NCBI GenBank assembly: GCA_944325545.1
Contig: CALVAM010000010.1
Location: 1-64,000 of the forward strand
Source: Candidatus Gastranaerophilales bacterium
GTDB lineage: Bacteria > Cyanobacteriota > Vampirovibrionia > Gastranaerophilales > Gastranaerophilaceae
DNA length: 64,000 nt
Direction: 5' to 3'
The notes under the pieces were generated by a model. That model saw nothing but the letters and a program-made list of their open reading frames with translations, was not told the DNA's origin and ran no database searches. Below, piece by piece: positions 51,567-60,679 of the stretch (the first letter of the stretch is position 1; every line of letters begins with the position of its first letter). A program made the position numbers and the translations under genes.

Positions 51567-54236
51567 ATGAAGATTTTAGAAGTAAGAGATGGTTTTATAA
51601 AATTTGAGGCAGAAGTTTATACACAGCTATCTTCTTTTATAAAAGTAGATGCTGTTGAAAAGTCTTACATAGCACAGGTTTTTAAATTAAAAAAATCAGG
51701 CGAAAAACCTATCGCTTATGCAAAGTTTCTATTTTTGTATGATATGGATATGGGGTTAAAGAATTATGATAAAACTTTACCTTCTATAGATTCTAGTATT
51801 TCAGCATTTGATTACAAAATTTTGTTAGACTCAATTAAGTATGATAATCCTGTTATTATTGGTAAAACTATAGATTCTGATTTGAATATAGTTGTTGATG
51901 AAAAGGTTTTTGATAAGAAACTTTTTATTAGTACTGATGATGATATAGCAAATAATATCTTTGTTAAGAATTTTGCAAAACAGTTTGAAAATATTGATAA
52001 GAAATTTGTTGTAATTGATACTTTAGGTATTGTAAAAGCAAAAAAATATGTTGCAGGCGTTGATTTTAAAATTCCTTTAGATAAGAATTCTTTGAATTTT
52101 ATGTATAGTGATTGTTTAAGTGATGCTACAAGTGATAGTAAAGCTTTAATTGTTGATATATTTAGAGATTTAGTAGAATATGCTAAAACTGTATCTTTTT
52201 TGCCTTTTGAAACTTTAAAAAATATTGTTGATGATATGGTGGATAAAGATCATGTCTTTAAATTGTTAGTTTTAAAAAATAAATTAGCTAAGTTTCATAA
52301 GTTAGGTTATTTTGCTAACAATGTTTCTGAAGTTCAGTATTTTGAAAATCTGTTGAATTCAAAATGTGTTATTATAGATTTGTCAAAATTGGATTTAAAT
52401 TTTCAAAACAGATACATTGAGTTTATATATGAAAAACTTGCTTTGTTAGAAAATGTACAAGTATTTTTTGAAATGTCTAATAATGTAAGTAAGAAAAGTT
52501 TAAAAGATGTTTTGTTTAATGAAAAAGTTGCTACAACTTTTATTTCTCATTCTAAATTTAAATATTTAAATGATATTAAAAATCTTTTTGATAATTTTAT
52601 AATAACTCCATCTTTTTCAAATAATCAAATTTTTGAGTTGTATGGAACTTTTTTAACTTCTATGCAAAAAAATATGTATCTTGTAGTTGGAGAAGGTACT
52701 AATTATATTCCGATAGTTTCTGCATTAAAGAATATTGATGAGGTAGTACCTATTGTTAAGTCTGAGGTATACGAACAAGAGAGTGAAATTCTTAGTCAAG
52801 TTTCTGAAAATGATTCTGCTGAAGATGTTTCTTTGACTGAAGTTGGAGACAATGAAAGTCAGACAGAAGTAGTTGAAGAAACTGCAGATGAACTTGCAGA
52901 TAATGATATTGTTGAACCGGAAGTGGTAGAAGAATTCAATGATTCCGAAGATTTGGAACAAAATACTTTGTCTGAAGAAGAAATTTTGTCTTCAATTGAA
53001 GAAAAATCGAATGAAGTTTTATCTCAAATTGCTCACGAGGCTGTTGAAAGTGAAAGTGTTAAGATTTTTGTGGATGATAGTATAGAAGAATCTTTTGAAA
53101 ATATGGATAATGAAGAGATTGATAATTTTCAAGAAGAGGCTTTAGAACAATTAACTGTTTCTGATAAAGAGGGCATTAACGCAGAAGAAGATGTTGAAAA
53201 TAATGACTTTAATACAGTTGTTCATGAAACGGAAGATCTTAAAGGTTTAGGCTCAGAAACACTAGATGGAGAGTTTGTTCAAGAAGACAGTGAATTAGGA
53301 GAATATTTAGATATTTCAGATGATAATATTTTGGAACAATCTTCAGATGAAAAATTATCACAACAAAATAATGATATAACTGAAGAAGACTTAGTTGATA
53401 GTGATTCTAAAATAAGTGAAGATCTTGAAGAAGGTTTATTATTAGAAAATGAAGATGAACTATTAAGACAAGATGAAGATTTAGGTGGAAGTGTTAGTAA
53501 TGTTGATGTTGTTGAATTTGATGGGGATTTAGATGTTGACATTAATGATAATTTGTTAGAAGTAAAAGATGCCGAAGATGTTAATGAAGAAGAAAAATTA
53601 GAAGAAGTATCGCAAGATTTTATACCATTAACTGAGCAAGTAGAAGATTATGGTGAAATCACTGAGTTGGATCCTGATAATATTGATGAAAATGATATCA
53701 TTGTTGATTTATCTGATGAAGAGCCTCCTTTATCTGAAAATATTGATGAGCAGATTGTAAGGGATGTTGATAAAGTTTTTACTACAAGAAAAGATAATGA
53801 TGAAATTTCTGATACAGATTTAGATTTTATTGACGAATTAAATAGTGATGATAATGAAATTTTGGAAGAAGTTTCTGGTGATGATACTTTGCTAGAAGAA
53901 ATAGGCCAGAATGATGAAGATGATAATGGAATATTAGAAGATATTCAAGAATATAAAGAAGAAAAGATAGACGAGTTACCGGAGGAAGAGGAAGTTTTAG
54001 AAACAAAGAATGCTTCAACGCCAATGGTTCCTATTTATAGTGCGGATATTCCTCAGGAAGATATGGTTGATAGTGATCCTATACAGCAAGGTGATTCAGT
54101 TACCCATGCAAAATACGGTTCTGGTGTTGTTGAAAAAATGATAAAATATGGTAATAAAACGCTTTATTCAATAAATTTTGATAATATAGGAAGACGTTTA
54201 TTAGATCCTACTTTGACTGAAATAAAGAAAAGTTAA
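51567..54236 (+). CDS. Degenerate HerA-like protein with acidic linker and UvrD-type tudor domain
   Basis: This 889-residue protein has three parts. Residues 1-390 resemble HerA/DUF87 ATPases in layout: an N-terminal barrel, then a RecA-like core ending with LVVGEGTNYIPIVSAL. The expected Walker A (near residue 115-130) is instead FISTDDDIANNIF, with no GKS/GKT, so it should not hydrolyse ATP. Residues 392-835 are almost wholly Asp/Glu-rich and disordered. Residues 838-889 (GDSVTHAKYGSGVVEK, then INFDNIGRRLLDP) match the tudor-like domain at the C-terminus of UvrD/PcrA helicases, which binds RNA polymerase. I infer a transcription- or DNA-associated scaffold; the HerA relation is a structural guess. 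Confidence 0.6.
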   Translation: MKILEVRDGFIKFEAEVYTQLSSFIKVDAVEKSYIAQVFKLKKSGEKPIAYAKFLFLYDMDMGLKNYDKTLPSIDSSISAFDYKILLDSIKYDNPVIIGKTIDSDLNIVVDEKVFDKKLFISTDDDIANNIFVKNFAKQFENIDKKFVVIDTLGIVKAKKYVAGVDFKIPLDKNSLNFMYSDCLSDATSDSKALIVDIFRDLVEYAKTVSFLPFETLKNIVDDMVDKDHVFKLLVLKNKLAKFHKLGYFANNVSEVQYFENLLNSKCVIIDLSKLDLNFQNRYIEFIYEKLALLENVQVFFEMSNNVSKKSLKDVLFNEKVATTFISHSKFKYLNDIKNLFDNFIITPSFSNNQIFELYGTFLTSMQKNMYLVVGEGTNYIPIVSALKNIDEVVPIVKSEVYEQESEILSQVSENDSAEDVSLTEVGDNESQTEVVEETADELADNDIVEPEVVEEFNDSEDLEQNTLSEEEILSSIEEKSNEVLSQIAHEAVESESVKIFVDDSIEESFENMDNEEIDNFQEEALEQLTVSDKEGINAEEDVENNDFNTVVHETEDLKGLGSETLDGEFVQEDSELGEYLDISDDNILEQSSDEKLSQQNNDITEEDLVDSDSKISEDLEEGLLLENEDELLRQDEDLGGSVSNVDVVEFDGDLDVDINDNLLEVKDAEDVNEEEKLEEVSQDFIPLTEQVEDYGEITELDPDNIDENDIIVDLSDEEPPLSENIDEQIVRDVDKVFTTRKDNDEISDTDLDFIDELNSDDNEILEEVSGDDTLLEEIGQNDEDDNGILEDIQEYKEEKIDELPEEEEVLETKNASTPMVPIYSADIPQEDMVDSDPIQQGDSVTHAKYGSGVVEKMIKYGNKTLYSINFDNIGRRLLDPTLTEIKKS

Positions 54237-54252
54237 AATTTTTTGAATATAC

Positions 54253-54281
54253 TTTACAAACGTTTTTGTTATTATTAAAAT
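54253..54281 (+). promoter_or_regulatory. Promoter of rpsT
   Basis: TTTACA, a 17-bp spacer and TAAAAT give a good sigma-70 promoter, with a start near 54288 and a leader of about 78 nt. A small hairpin, TCACT/AGTGA, at 54289-54305 lies at the 5' end of the leader and could serve S20 autoregulation; that is a guess. Confidence 0.6.
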
Positions 54282-54365
54282 GAATATGCTCACTATCCTC
54301 GAGTGATATGTAGATGTATTAGAGTCATTAACTAATATATTTACAACAATTGAAAGGAAGTAAAA

Positions 54366-54632
54366 ATGGCAAATATTAAGTCAGCAAAAAAAAGAGTTCT
54401 AATTGCAGAAGCAAACAGACAAAGAAACGTGGCATTTAAAACATCTATTAAAACAGCAGTAAAAAAAGCTTTAGCTTTAGCAACAGCTGAAAATAAAGAT
54501 GAGTTAAATTCTGCGATTTCTAAAGTTTATCAATTATGTGATAAAGCTGTTTCAAAAGGTATTTTACATAAAAATACTGCAGCAAGAAAGAAATCAAGAC
54601 TTGTTTTAGCTATTAAAAAATTAGCAAAATAA
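54366..54632 (+). CDS. rpsT: 30S ribosomal protein S20
   Basis: This 88-residue Lys/Ala-rich protein begins MANIKSAKKRVLIAEANRQRN and has the S20 three-helix layout, ending in KNTAARKKSRLVLAIKKL. It binds 16S rRNA early in 30S assembly. Strong AAAGGAAG ribosome site. Normal length, followed by a shared terminator with rarA. Confidence 0.96.
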   Translation: MANIKSAKKRVLIAEANRQRNVAFKTSIKTAVKKALALATAENKDELNSAISKVYQLCDKAVSKGILHKNTAARKKSRLVLAIKKLAK

Positions 54633-54645
54633 GCTAATTAAATTA

Positions 54646-54686
54646 AAGAAATTCGGCTTTTGTAATAAACAAAAGCCGAATTTCTT
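54646..54686. terminator. Bidirectional terminator between rpsT and rarA
   Basis: AAGAAATTCGGCTTTTG (54646-54662) pairs perfectly with CAAAAGCCGAATTTCTT (54670-54686). The right arm overlaps the rarA stop codon. T runs lie inside the stem in both directions. Confidence 0.9.
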
Positions 54687-55917
54687 ATTCTTCTAAATAT
54701 TTTTTTCCAACTAGTTCATCAGGAAGAAATTGTTGTTCTATATCAGGTGCATCGTGTGTATAAATATATCCTTCTCCAAAACCATATTTTTTTGCATCTT
54801 TATAGTGAGCATCTCTTAAATGTATAGGGGGCGGAAAATCTAAACCGGAATTTATATCACTTAAAGCTTTGTCAATTGCAATACAAGCTTTATTAGATTT
54901 TGGTGCTTTTGCAACATAGATTACTGCGTTTGCCAGAGGAATTCTACCTTCCGGTAAACCAATTAATTCAACAGCTTTGTAGGCATTTACAGCAATATTC
55001 ATAGCATTGGGATCAGCTATTCCTACATCTTCTGCTGCACATACAATTAATCTTCTTGCTATAAATCGAGGATCTTCTCCTGCTGCTATCATTTTGGCTA
55101 AGTAATAAATTGCGGCATTTGGATCTGAGCCACGTAAACTTTTTTGGAAGGCCGATGCACAATCATAATGCTCTTGGGTTGAATATCTTGTATTTCTTTT
55201 TTGAGTGATACTTTCCAGTATTTCTATATTTAAAAATCTTGAATCATTAGAAAAATTACTTGCGAAATATGAATTTTCTACTAAATTTAGAGCAGCTCTA
55301 GCATCACCTCTAGAATTATTAATAATGAATTTTATGACATCATTTTCATATTGTATTGGTTGATAGTTTTTTTCAAGATATTCAAATCCTTTGTTGATAA
55401 TTTTTTCCATACTGTAATCATTTATCGGATTAAGCCTTATAACTTGAACTCTTGATAAAAGTGCCGGTACTACTTGGAAAGAGGGGTTTTCTGTAGTAGA
55501 GCCGATTAAAAATATTGTTCCGTTTTCAACATGAGGTAGTAATGCGTCTTGTTGAGTTTTTGAATATCTATGAATTTCATCAATAAATAATATTGTTTTT
55601 TGTCCGCCTCTGAGAGCTTGTCTTGCTTGTTCAACTGTTTCTTTTATTTCTTTTATGCCGGAGGTTACTGCTGATAATTCAATAAATTGGGCATTAACTT
55701 TTGTTGCGATAAGTCTTGCAAGAGTTGTTTTTCCACATCCTGGAGTCCCCCATAGTATTAGAGAAAATAGACGTTGTGTTTTTAGAAGATTTAATAATGG
55801 AGAATTTGGTGCTACAACATTTGATTGTCCCAGAAAATCTTCTAAAGTTTTAGGTCTTAAAATCTCTGCCAAAGGCGTTTGTCTATTTATTTCTTCCAAT
55901 TGTGTAAATAAATTCAT
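54685..55917 (-). CDS. rarA: Replication-associated recombination protein A (RarA/MgsA)
   Basis: This 410-residue AAA+ protein has Walker A GTPGCGKTTLAR, Walker B ILFIDEIHRYSK, the sensor GSTTENPSFQ, the arginine finger region SRVQVIRLNP, and a C-terminal tetramer domain. RarA acts at stalled replication forks with SSB. Complete length. The start has no ribosome site and sits six bases after an extended -10. Confidence 0.95.
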   Translation of the reverse strand: MNLFTQLEEINRQTPLAEILRPKTLEDFLGQSNVVAPNSPLLNLLKTQRLFSLILWGTPGCGKTTLARLIATKVNAQFIELSAVTSGIKEIKETVEQARQALRGGQKTILFIDEIHRYSKTQQDALLPHVENGTIFLIGSTTENPSFQVVPALLSRVQVIRLNPINDYSMEKIINKGFEYLEKNYQPIQYENDVIKFIINNSRGDARAALNLVENSYFASNFSNDSRFLNIEILESITQKRNTRYSTQEHYDCASAFQKSLRGSDPNAAIYYLAKMIAAGEDPRFIARRLIVCAAEDVGIADPNAMNIAVNAYKAVELIGLPEGRIPLANAVIYVAKAPKSNKACIAIDKALSDINSGLDFPPPIHLRDAHYKDAKKYGFGEGYIYTHDAPDIEQQFLPDELVGKKYLEE

Positions 55918-55932
55918 AGCAATATATTATCA
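55918..55932 (-). promoter_or_regulatory. Extended -10 promoter predicting leaderless rarA mRNA
   Basis: On the minus strand TGA-TAATAT is followed by six bases (ATTGCT) and the rarA ATG. The start of transcription should coincide with the start codon. Confidence 0.6.
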
Positions 55933-55958
55933 TAAATTTATTAATTCAGATAAAAACA

Positions 55959-55989
55959 TCCTAAATATTCCAATTTTGAATACTTAGGA
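55959..55989 (-). terminator. Terminator after the rubredoxin gene
   Basis: TCCTAAATATTC (55959-55970) pairs with GAATACTTAGGA (55978-55989), one mismatch. On the minus strand TGTTTTTATC follows. It separates the eight-gene operon from the rarA promoter. Confidence 0.7.
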
Positions 55990-56013
55990 TATTTTTTTTA
56001 TTTTTCTTATTTT

Positions 56014-56172
56014 TTAGATAGCTTCAAACATTTCTTTACCAACTGAACATAGAGGGCAAACCCAATCAGCCGGTAAATCTTCAAAAGAAGTTCCTGCTGC
56101 TATATTATTATCAGCATCTCCTATTTCTGGATCATAAATATAGTGGCAAACTGTGCATTCATATTTTTGCAT
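56014..56172 (-). CDS. Rubredoxin
   Basis: This 52-residue protein has the two CxxC iron sites of rubredoxin: [14 protein letters not shown] near residues 6-9, and [12 protein letters not shown] near residues 39-42, with the typical aromatic and DLPADWVC segments. It carries one Fe(Cys)4 and passes electrons. The ATG follows AAGGAGAAAAATC. It lies 34 bp after the flavodiiron gene, its expected redox partner, and is the last gene of the operon. Confidence 0.95.
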   Translation of the reverse strand: MQKYECTVCHYIYDPEIGDADNNIAAGTSFEDLPADWVCPLCSVGKEMFEAI

Positions 56173-56206
56173 GATTTTTCTCCTTATCTTCTACAATTTT
56201 ATTTAA

Positions 56207-57412
56207 CTATAAATTTAAAGATTTCGCAATTGTATTTACAACATTATCCATATCGGCTAATTGTTCTTCTTTTAGTGTTGATTTTATACAAATTGAATCA
56301 TCTAGGATTTCCGATCCTTTTAGTTTGTTTAACATTTCTTTTATTTGATTACCACAAGATGGAGCCCAACTTCCATTCTGTATAATTACATATTTTCTGT
56401 TTTGAAGATTGTGTGAAATTAATGAATGAAGGAATGTTTCCATTGATTCGAATATTCCAGCATTATAAGTTGTAGTTGCAAGAATTATGTGGGAGTTTTT
56501 AAATGCTTCTGATAATACAAAAGATGGGTGTGTCATTGAAACATCAAACATCTTTATGTTTTTTATTCCTTTATCTGCAAGCTTTGCACCTAAGATATTA
56601 ACTGCATTTTCTGTTCCTCCATATACAGAAGAATATGCTATTATAATGCCATTTTCTTCAGGGGTATATGAAGACCATTTATCATATTTTTCAATAAATA
56701 ATGAAATATTTTCTTTTATTAATAAACCGTGTAATGGACAAAGCATTTTTATATCAAGATCTGAAGCTTTTTTTAGAAGCATTTGAACTTGCATTCCATA
56801 TTTACCTACAATATTTGTATAATATCTTCTAGCTTCATCTAAGTAGTCACGTTTCCAATTTACTTCATTATCAAATAAATTACCGTTTATAGCACCAAAA
56901 GATCCAAATGCATCTGCTGAGAATAAAATTTTATCTTTTTTATCGTAAGTAACCATAACTTCCGGCCAATGTACCATTGGTGCCATTATAAATTGAAATT
57001 CGTGAGTTCCTGTTGATAATGTATCTCCTTCTTTTACGATTTGTACGATTGAATCAATATCAAAATTAAAGAATTGTTTTATCATACTAACTGTTTTTGC
57101 TGTACAGATAATTTTTATATTTTTGTGAGTTTTTACAACTTCTTCTAATAATGCACAATGGTCAGGTTCCATATGTTGTACTACCAAATAATCTAAACTT
57201 CTGCCATCAAGAGCTTTATTAAGATTTTCATAAAATTGTTCTGCACAAATTTTATCAACAGTATCGAATAATATTGTTTTCTCATCTTTTATTAAATATG
57301 AATTATAAGCCATACCATCTTTAACAGGGTAAGCACTTTCAAATAGATTAATTTTTCTATCTGAACATCCTAAATATATTAAATCTTCATTTATTTTTCT
57401 AATATTATACAT
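56207..57412 (-). CDS. Flavodiiron protein (rubredoxin:oxygen oxidoreductase)
   Basis: This 401-residue protein has an N-terminal metallo-beta-lactamase-like diiron domain (HMEPDH, HWPEVMVTY, SADAFGSFG, CPLHGLL) and a C-terminal flavodoxin domain (AYSSVYGGTENAV). Such proteins reduce O2 to water (or NO to N2O) with electrons from rubredoxin. The rubredoxin gene follows it directly, so the pair is an oxygen-scavenging unit in an anaerobe. Nine bp separate it from hpt. Confidence 0.93.
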   Translation of the reverse strand: MYNIRKINEDLIYLGCSDRKINLFESAYPVKDGMAYNSYLIKDEKTILFDTVDKICAEQFYENLNKALDGRSLDYLVVQHMEPDHCALLEEVVKTHKNIKIICTAKTVSMIKQFFNFDIDSIVQIVKEGDTLSTGTHEFQFIMAPMVHWPEVMVTYDKKDKILFSADAFGSFGAINGNLFDNEVNWKRDYLDEARRYYTNIVGKYGMQVQMLLKKASDLDIKMLCPLHGLLIKENISLFIEKYDKWSSYTPEENGIIIAYSSVYGGTENAVNILGAKLADKGIKNIKMFDVSMTHPSFVLSEAFKNSHIILATTTYNAGIFESMETFLHSLISHNLQNRKYVIIQNGSWAPSCGNQIKEMLNKLKGSEILDDSICIKSTLKEEQLADMDNVVNTIAKSLNL

Positions 57413-57421
57413 TTCATACTC

Positions 57422-57946
57422 CTATACATATCCAATATACGGTAAATTTCTATAAAATCCTTCATAATCGAGTCCGTATCCGACTAAAAATTTGTCATCA
57501 ACTTCAAAAGCATGATAATCAGGATCAATGTCAACTTCTCTTTTTATTTTTTTATCCAAAAGCGAACAAAATTTCAATGACTTTGTTTTGAAATTATGTT
57601 TTAAAAAATCTATTAAAAATTTTGCAGTATGACCTGTATCTATTATGTCTTCTATTATGAGAACATTTTTGTCGTTTAAGTCCGGAAGTGAAATATCAAC
57701 TGCATTAACTTTTCCTGTTGATGTAAAACCGGAACCATAGCTCGATAATCTTATGAATTCCATACACAAAGGCATTTTTAAGTGTTTTGATAAATCAACC
57801 ATAAACATAACAGAACCTTTTAGAACACATATTAGATATAATTCTTCATTTTTGTATTCTAAATTAATTTTTTCACCAAGATTTTTGATGGCATTTTGGA
57901 TTTCTTCTTTGGTAAATAATATTTTTAAATCATTTTCTGTAATCAT
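57422..57946 (-). CDS. hpt: Hypoxanthine phosphoribosyltransferase
   Basis: This 174-residue PRTase has the PRPP-binding NVLIIEDIIDTGHTAKFL and the flexible-loop LSSYGSG segment, and the C-terminal VGYGLDYEGFYRNLP. It salvages hypoxanthine and guanine. It sits next to tilS, as in many bacteria (tilS-hpt pairing). Confidence 0.95.
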   Translation of the reverse strand: MITENDLKILFTKEEIQNAIKNLGEKINLEYKNEELYLICVLKGSVMFMVDLSKHLKMPLCMEFIRLSSYGSGFTSTGKVNAVDISLPDLNDKNVLIIEDIIDTGHTAKFLIDFLKHNFKTKSLKFCSLLDKKIKREVDIDPDYHAFEVDDKFLVGYGLDYEGFYRNLPYIGYV

Positions 57947-57956
57947 ATATGAATCC

Positions 57957-59318
57957 TTAAATTATTTCTATTACGTGAGTGGGTTTTGTTTTAACTTTTA
58001 TTTTATTACTAATACCTACTCCTATAGCCCATAAAACTTCATTTTCATTATTACAAAGCAAGTATAAATCATCTCTGTTATGTCTTGAAACTCCTTTTGC
58101 ATTAAGGTATTTTTTTAGCTTCATAGAGCCTGTCATTCCCAAAGGTGTTATGATATCACCATCTTTTCGGTGCCGTAATATTAGTGGAAATTTTATGTTA
58201 CTGAAATCTACATATGCAAAATTAGATGTTGCTTCCGGAAATATAAAGATTTCTTTTTCAATATATGGTTTTATTATTAAAGTTTTATCACCAATTTTAT
58301 ATTCACCTTCTTTTTGAGAAATTGTAACTTTTTCATCTAGAATTTCTTTATGTATTGAAATTTTTGGTGGGATTGTTTCAATAATTTTGTCATCAGCATA
58401 GAGCCAAAGAGCTGTTGCTAATGATAGCGTACTTCCATTTCTTTGAGTTATGTTGTTTTCTATAAATTCATATACTTCATTAATTTTTTTGTAATCATAA
58501 TCTAAATCAAGGTTTTGGATAAATTCATGTAAAAATCTTTTTTTTATTGGTGTTGATAAATTTTTATATTCACTTGAGATTATTTTATCATTTTGGTATA
58601 TGTTTGGTCGAATTGTTTGTAAATATTCTTCTATTATTTCATTGTCACTTGATGCATTATAAGAAAGTATATTTAAAGCTTCTTTTACATTTTCATTTAT
58701 TTTTTCTAAACTTGGAATTACATTAAGACGTAAGTAATTTCTTTTATAATTTGTATTAGAGTTAGAAGAATCATTGTTGGGGGTCAAGTTATTAGTTTCA
58801 CAATAATTAACAATTTCAGCTCTGCTTGTTTTTAAAAGAGGCCTGTAAAAACAATCTCTATGTTCTGAAATTCCTTTTAGTCCTACAATTCCCGTTCCTT
58901 TTATAATTCTATATAAAACAGTTTCTGCATTATCATCTTTATTATGAGCAGTAAAAATTGCATCAGCATCAAATGCATCAAGAGTATCTTCAAAAAAATT
59001 GTATCTTGCAATTCTTGCATCATTTTCTGTTTTTTTTAAATTTGAAGGAGCCTGTTTGCAGTGAAATTCAAAACCTTTGCTCGTTGCAAAAATTTTACAA
59101 ATTTCTTGCTCTCTTAAAGATTCTTCACCTCTCCAATTATGGTTGAAATGAGCTGCTATGATTGTCATATCAAAAAGATTTTCTTTTTCTTTAATTTTTG
59201 ATAAAACATCTAGTAAGCACATAGAATCATATCCCCCAGAAAATCCAATTATAATGGTTTTATCTTCCAGATTGTATTTTTTTAAAAATTCAGTTACTTG
59301 ATTGTATATATTATTCAT
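57957..59318 (-). CDS. tilS: tRNA(Ile)-lysidine synthase
   Basis: TilS adds lysine to C34 of tRNA-Ile so it reads AUA. The 453-residue protein has the PP-loop ATPase motif IGFSGGYDSMCLL, the GTGIVGLKGI segment, and a C-terminal domain ending near KLKKYLNAKGVSRHNRD. Length is normal. The start is ATG 59318, 15 bp after the ClpN gene. Confidence 0.93.
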   Translation of the reverse strand: MNNIYNQVTEFLKKYNLEDKTIIIGFSGGYDSMCLLDVLSKIKEKENLFDMTIIAAHFNHNWRGEESLREQEICKIFATSKGFEFHCKQAPSNLKKTENDARIARYNFFEDTLDAFDADAIFTAHNKDDNAETVLYRIIKGTGIVGLKGISEHRDCFYRPLLKTSRAEIVNYCETNNLTPNNDSSNSNTNYKRNYLRLNVIPSLEKINENVKEALNILSYNASSDNEIIEEYLQTIRPNIYQNDKIISSEYKNLSTPIKKRFLHEFIQNLDLDYDYKKINEVYEFIENNITQRNGSTLSLATALWLYADDKIIETIPPKISIHKEILDEKVTISQKEGEYKIGDKTLIIKPYIEKEIFIFPEATSNFAYVDFSNIKFPLILRHRKDGDIITPLGMTGSMKLKKYLNAKGVSRHNRDDLYLLCNNENEVLWAIGVGISNKIKVKTKPTHVIEII

Positions 59319-59333
59319 CTTTTTCTCTAAATT

Positions 59334-60677
59334 TTATAAATTTTGAAGACCTTGAATCCCATGTTTAATTTCAACAGAATCAACGCCCAATTGATCTAAA
59401 GCTTTCATTGCTAGTGAATTTGGTTCATTTATTATAGCTAATAGTAAGTCTACAGCTTCAATTTTTTGTTTATTTGATTGTTTAGCCAGTAACCAAGCTT
59501 TTTCTAATATTTTTTTTGCCCTTGTTGTAAAAATTATTTCTTTATCAAAATACTCATTTCCATATCCTACAAGGTTTTCAACTACTAAACGAGCATCTTT
59601 CATTGTTATTTCAAGATTGTTTAAAACTTGATAAGCAACGCTTGTACCTTCTGCTAGTATTCCTAATAAGAACATTTCTGTGCCTACAACATTTCTTCCT
59701 ATTCTTCTTGCTTCTTCTTTAGCTAATCGCATTATTGTTAATGTTTCAGGCATTTGTTTTTCTATTGGTTTGAATATATCTTCTGCCAGTTTTTCTTTAT
59801 CAATATTCAAAGAACTTATGATATCATAAGCTAAACCTTTTTTTGTTTGCAATATGCTTAATACTACGTGTTCAGGTGTTATGACTGAAGAACCCAATTC
59901 TTTGGCTGTTTGTAGAGCAGAATTCATCATAAGGAAAGCATTGGGTGTAAAAATTATTTTTTTATCTTCGTATTCTGCTTGTCTTGATTTTTGTTCTGCT
60001 AATTTTTCCTCAAAATTTAACGCATTAAGCCCATGTTTATTTATTATTTTAACTAAATCAGTATCAACATTCTCAAGTATAGATGCCATAATTTGTTCAG
60101 TACCGAGTATTTCATACCCTGCTGTTGATAATTTTGCAACTGCACTGTCTAATACTCCGGCGAGAGCTTCCCCTTCGTATACTGATTCAAAACTGTTTTT
60201 ATTAGACTCTTCTTCTTCTATTTCTGGGTGTTCCAGCCTTTTTATTTTCCTTTGTACCAGTTTTGTTAAAATATCTCTTGCATTATAACTGTCAAATTTA
60301 AAAGAATTTAGTATTGTTTGTATATTTGAATTCTTATCTGTTATTACAGAAAGAAATATATGTTCAAAAAGTATATTTGTATTTCCGGATTTATTAGCTA
60401 AATCAAGTGTATGCTTTAAGATTTCTTTAAACAGATAGCTAAAAGGAATATTATCAATAGTTTTTGAAGTTTTTATTACATATTTGTTAATTTCTAAGTA
60501 CATTTTATCAAAGTCGATACCATACATTCTGAAAAGTTTTAATGATACGCCTTTCGCTTCTTTTACTAATGCTAAAAGTAAGTGTTCCGGCGTAACTTCA
60601 GAACATTTCATTTCTCTTGCCAGTCTTTGAGATTCGCTAACGACATTTATGGCTCTTTCTGTAAAACGTTCAAACAA
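59334..60677 (-). CDS. Clp N-terminal repeat protein without ATPase
   Basis: This 447-residue protein consists of repeated Clp N-domain helical units: one near residues 1-60 (FTERAINVVSESQRLA, TPEHLLLALVKE), further ones near 75-140, 175-230, 245-310 (NAFLMMNSALQTAKEL, ITPEHVVLSIL), 318-365 and 380-440. There is no AAA+ module, no Walker A, and no ClpP loop. ClpC and ClpB use a single such pair as the substrate/adaptor-binding domain. I infer a substrate-binding adaptor or a ClpC decoy. It lies between DUF1292 and tilS. Confidence 0.8.
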   Translation of the reverse strand: MFERFTERAINVVSESQRLAREMKCSEVTPEHLLLALVKEAKGVSLKLFRMYGIDFDKMYLEINKYVIKTSKTIDNIPFSYLFKEILKHTLDLANKSGNTNILFEHIFLSVITDKNSNIQTILNSFKFDSYNARDILTKLVQRKIKRLEHPEIEEEESNKNSFESVYEGEALAGVLDSAVAKLSTAGYEILGTEQIMASILENVDTDLVKIINKHGLNALNFEEKLAEQKSRQAEYEDKKIIFTPNAFLMMNSALQTAKELGSSVITPEHVVLSILQTKKGLAYDIISSLNIDKEKLAEDIFKPIEKQMPETLTIMRLAKEEARRIGRNVVGTEMFLLGILAEGTSVAYQVLNNLEITMKDARLVVENLVGYGNEYFDKEIIFTTRAKKILEKAWLLAKQSNKQKIEAVDLLLAIINEPNSLAMKALDQLGVDSVEIKHGIQGLQNL

Positions 60678-60679
60678 AT

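Noticed and set aside
51979-53542. Minus-strand ORFs inside the acidic-linker gene (for example 53279-53542, Ser-rich)
   Set aside because: They are antisense readings of GAA/GAT-rich codons and have no ribosome sites.
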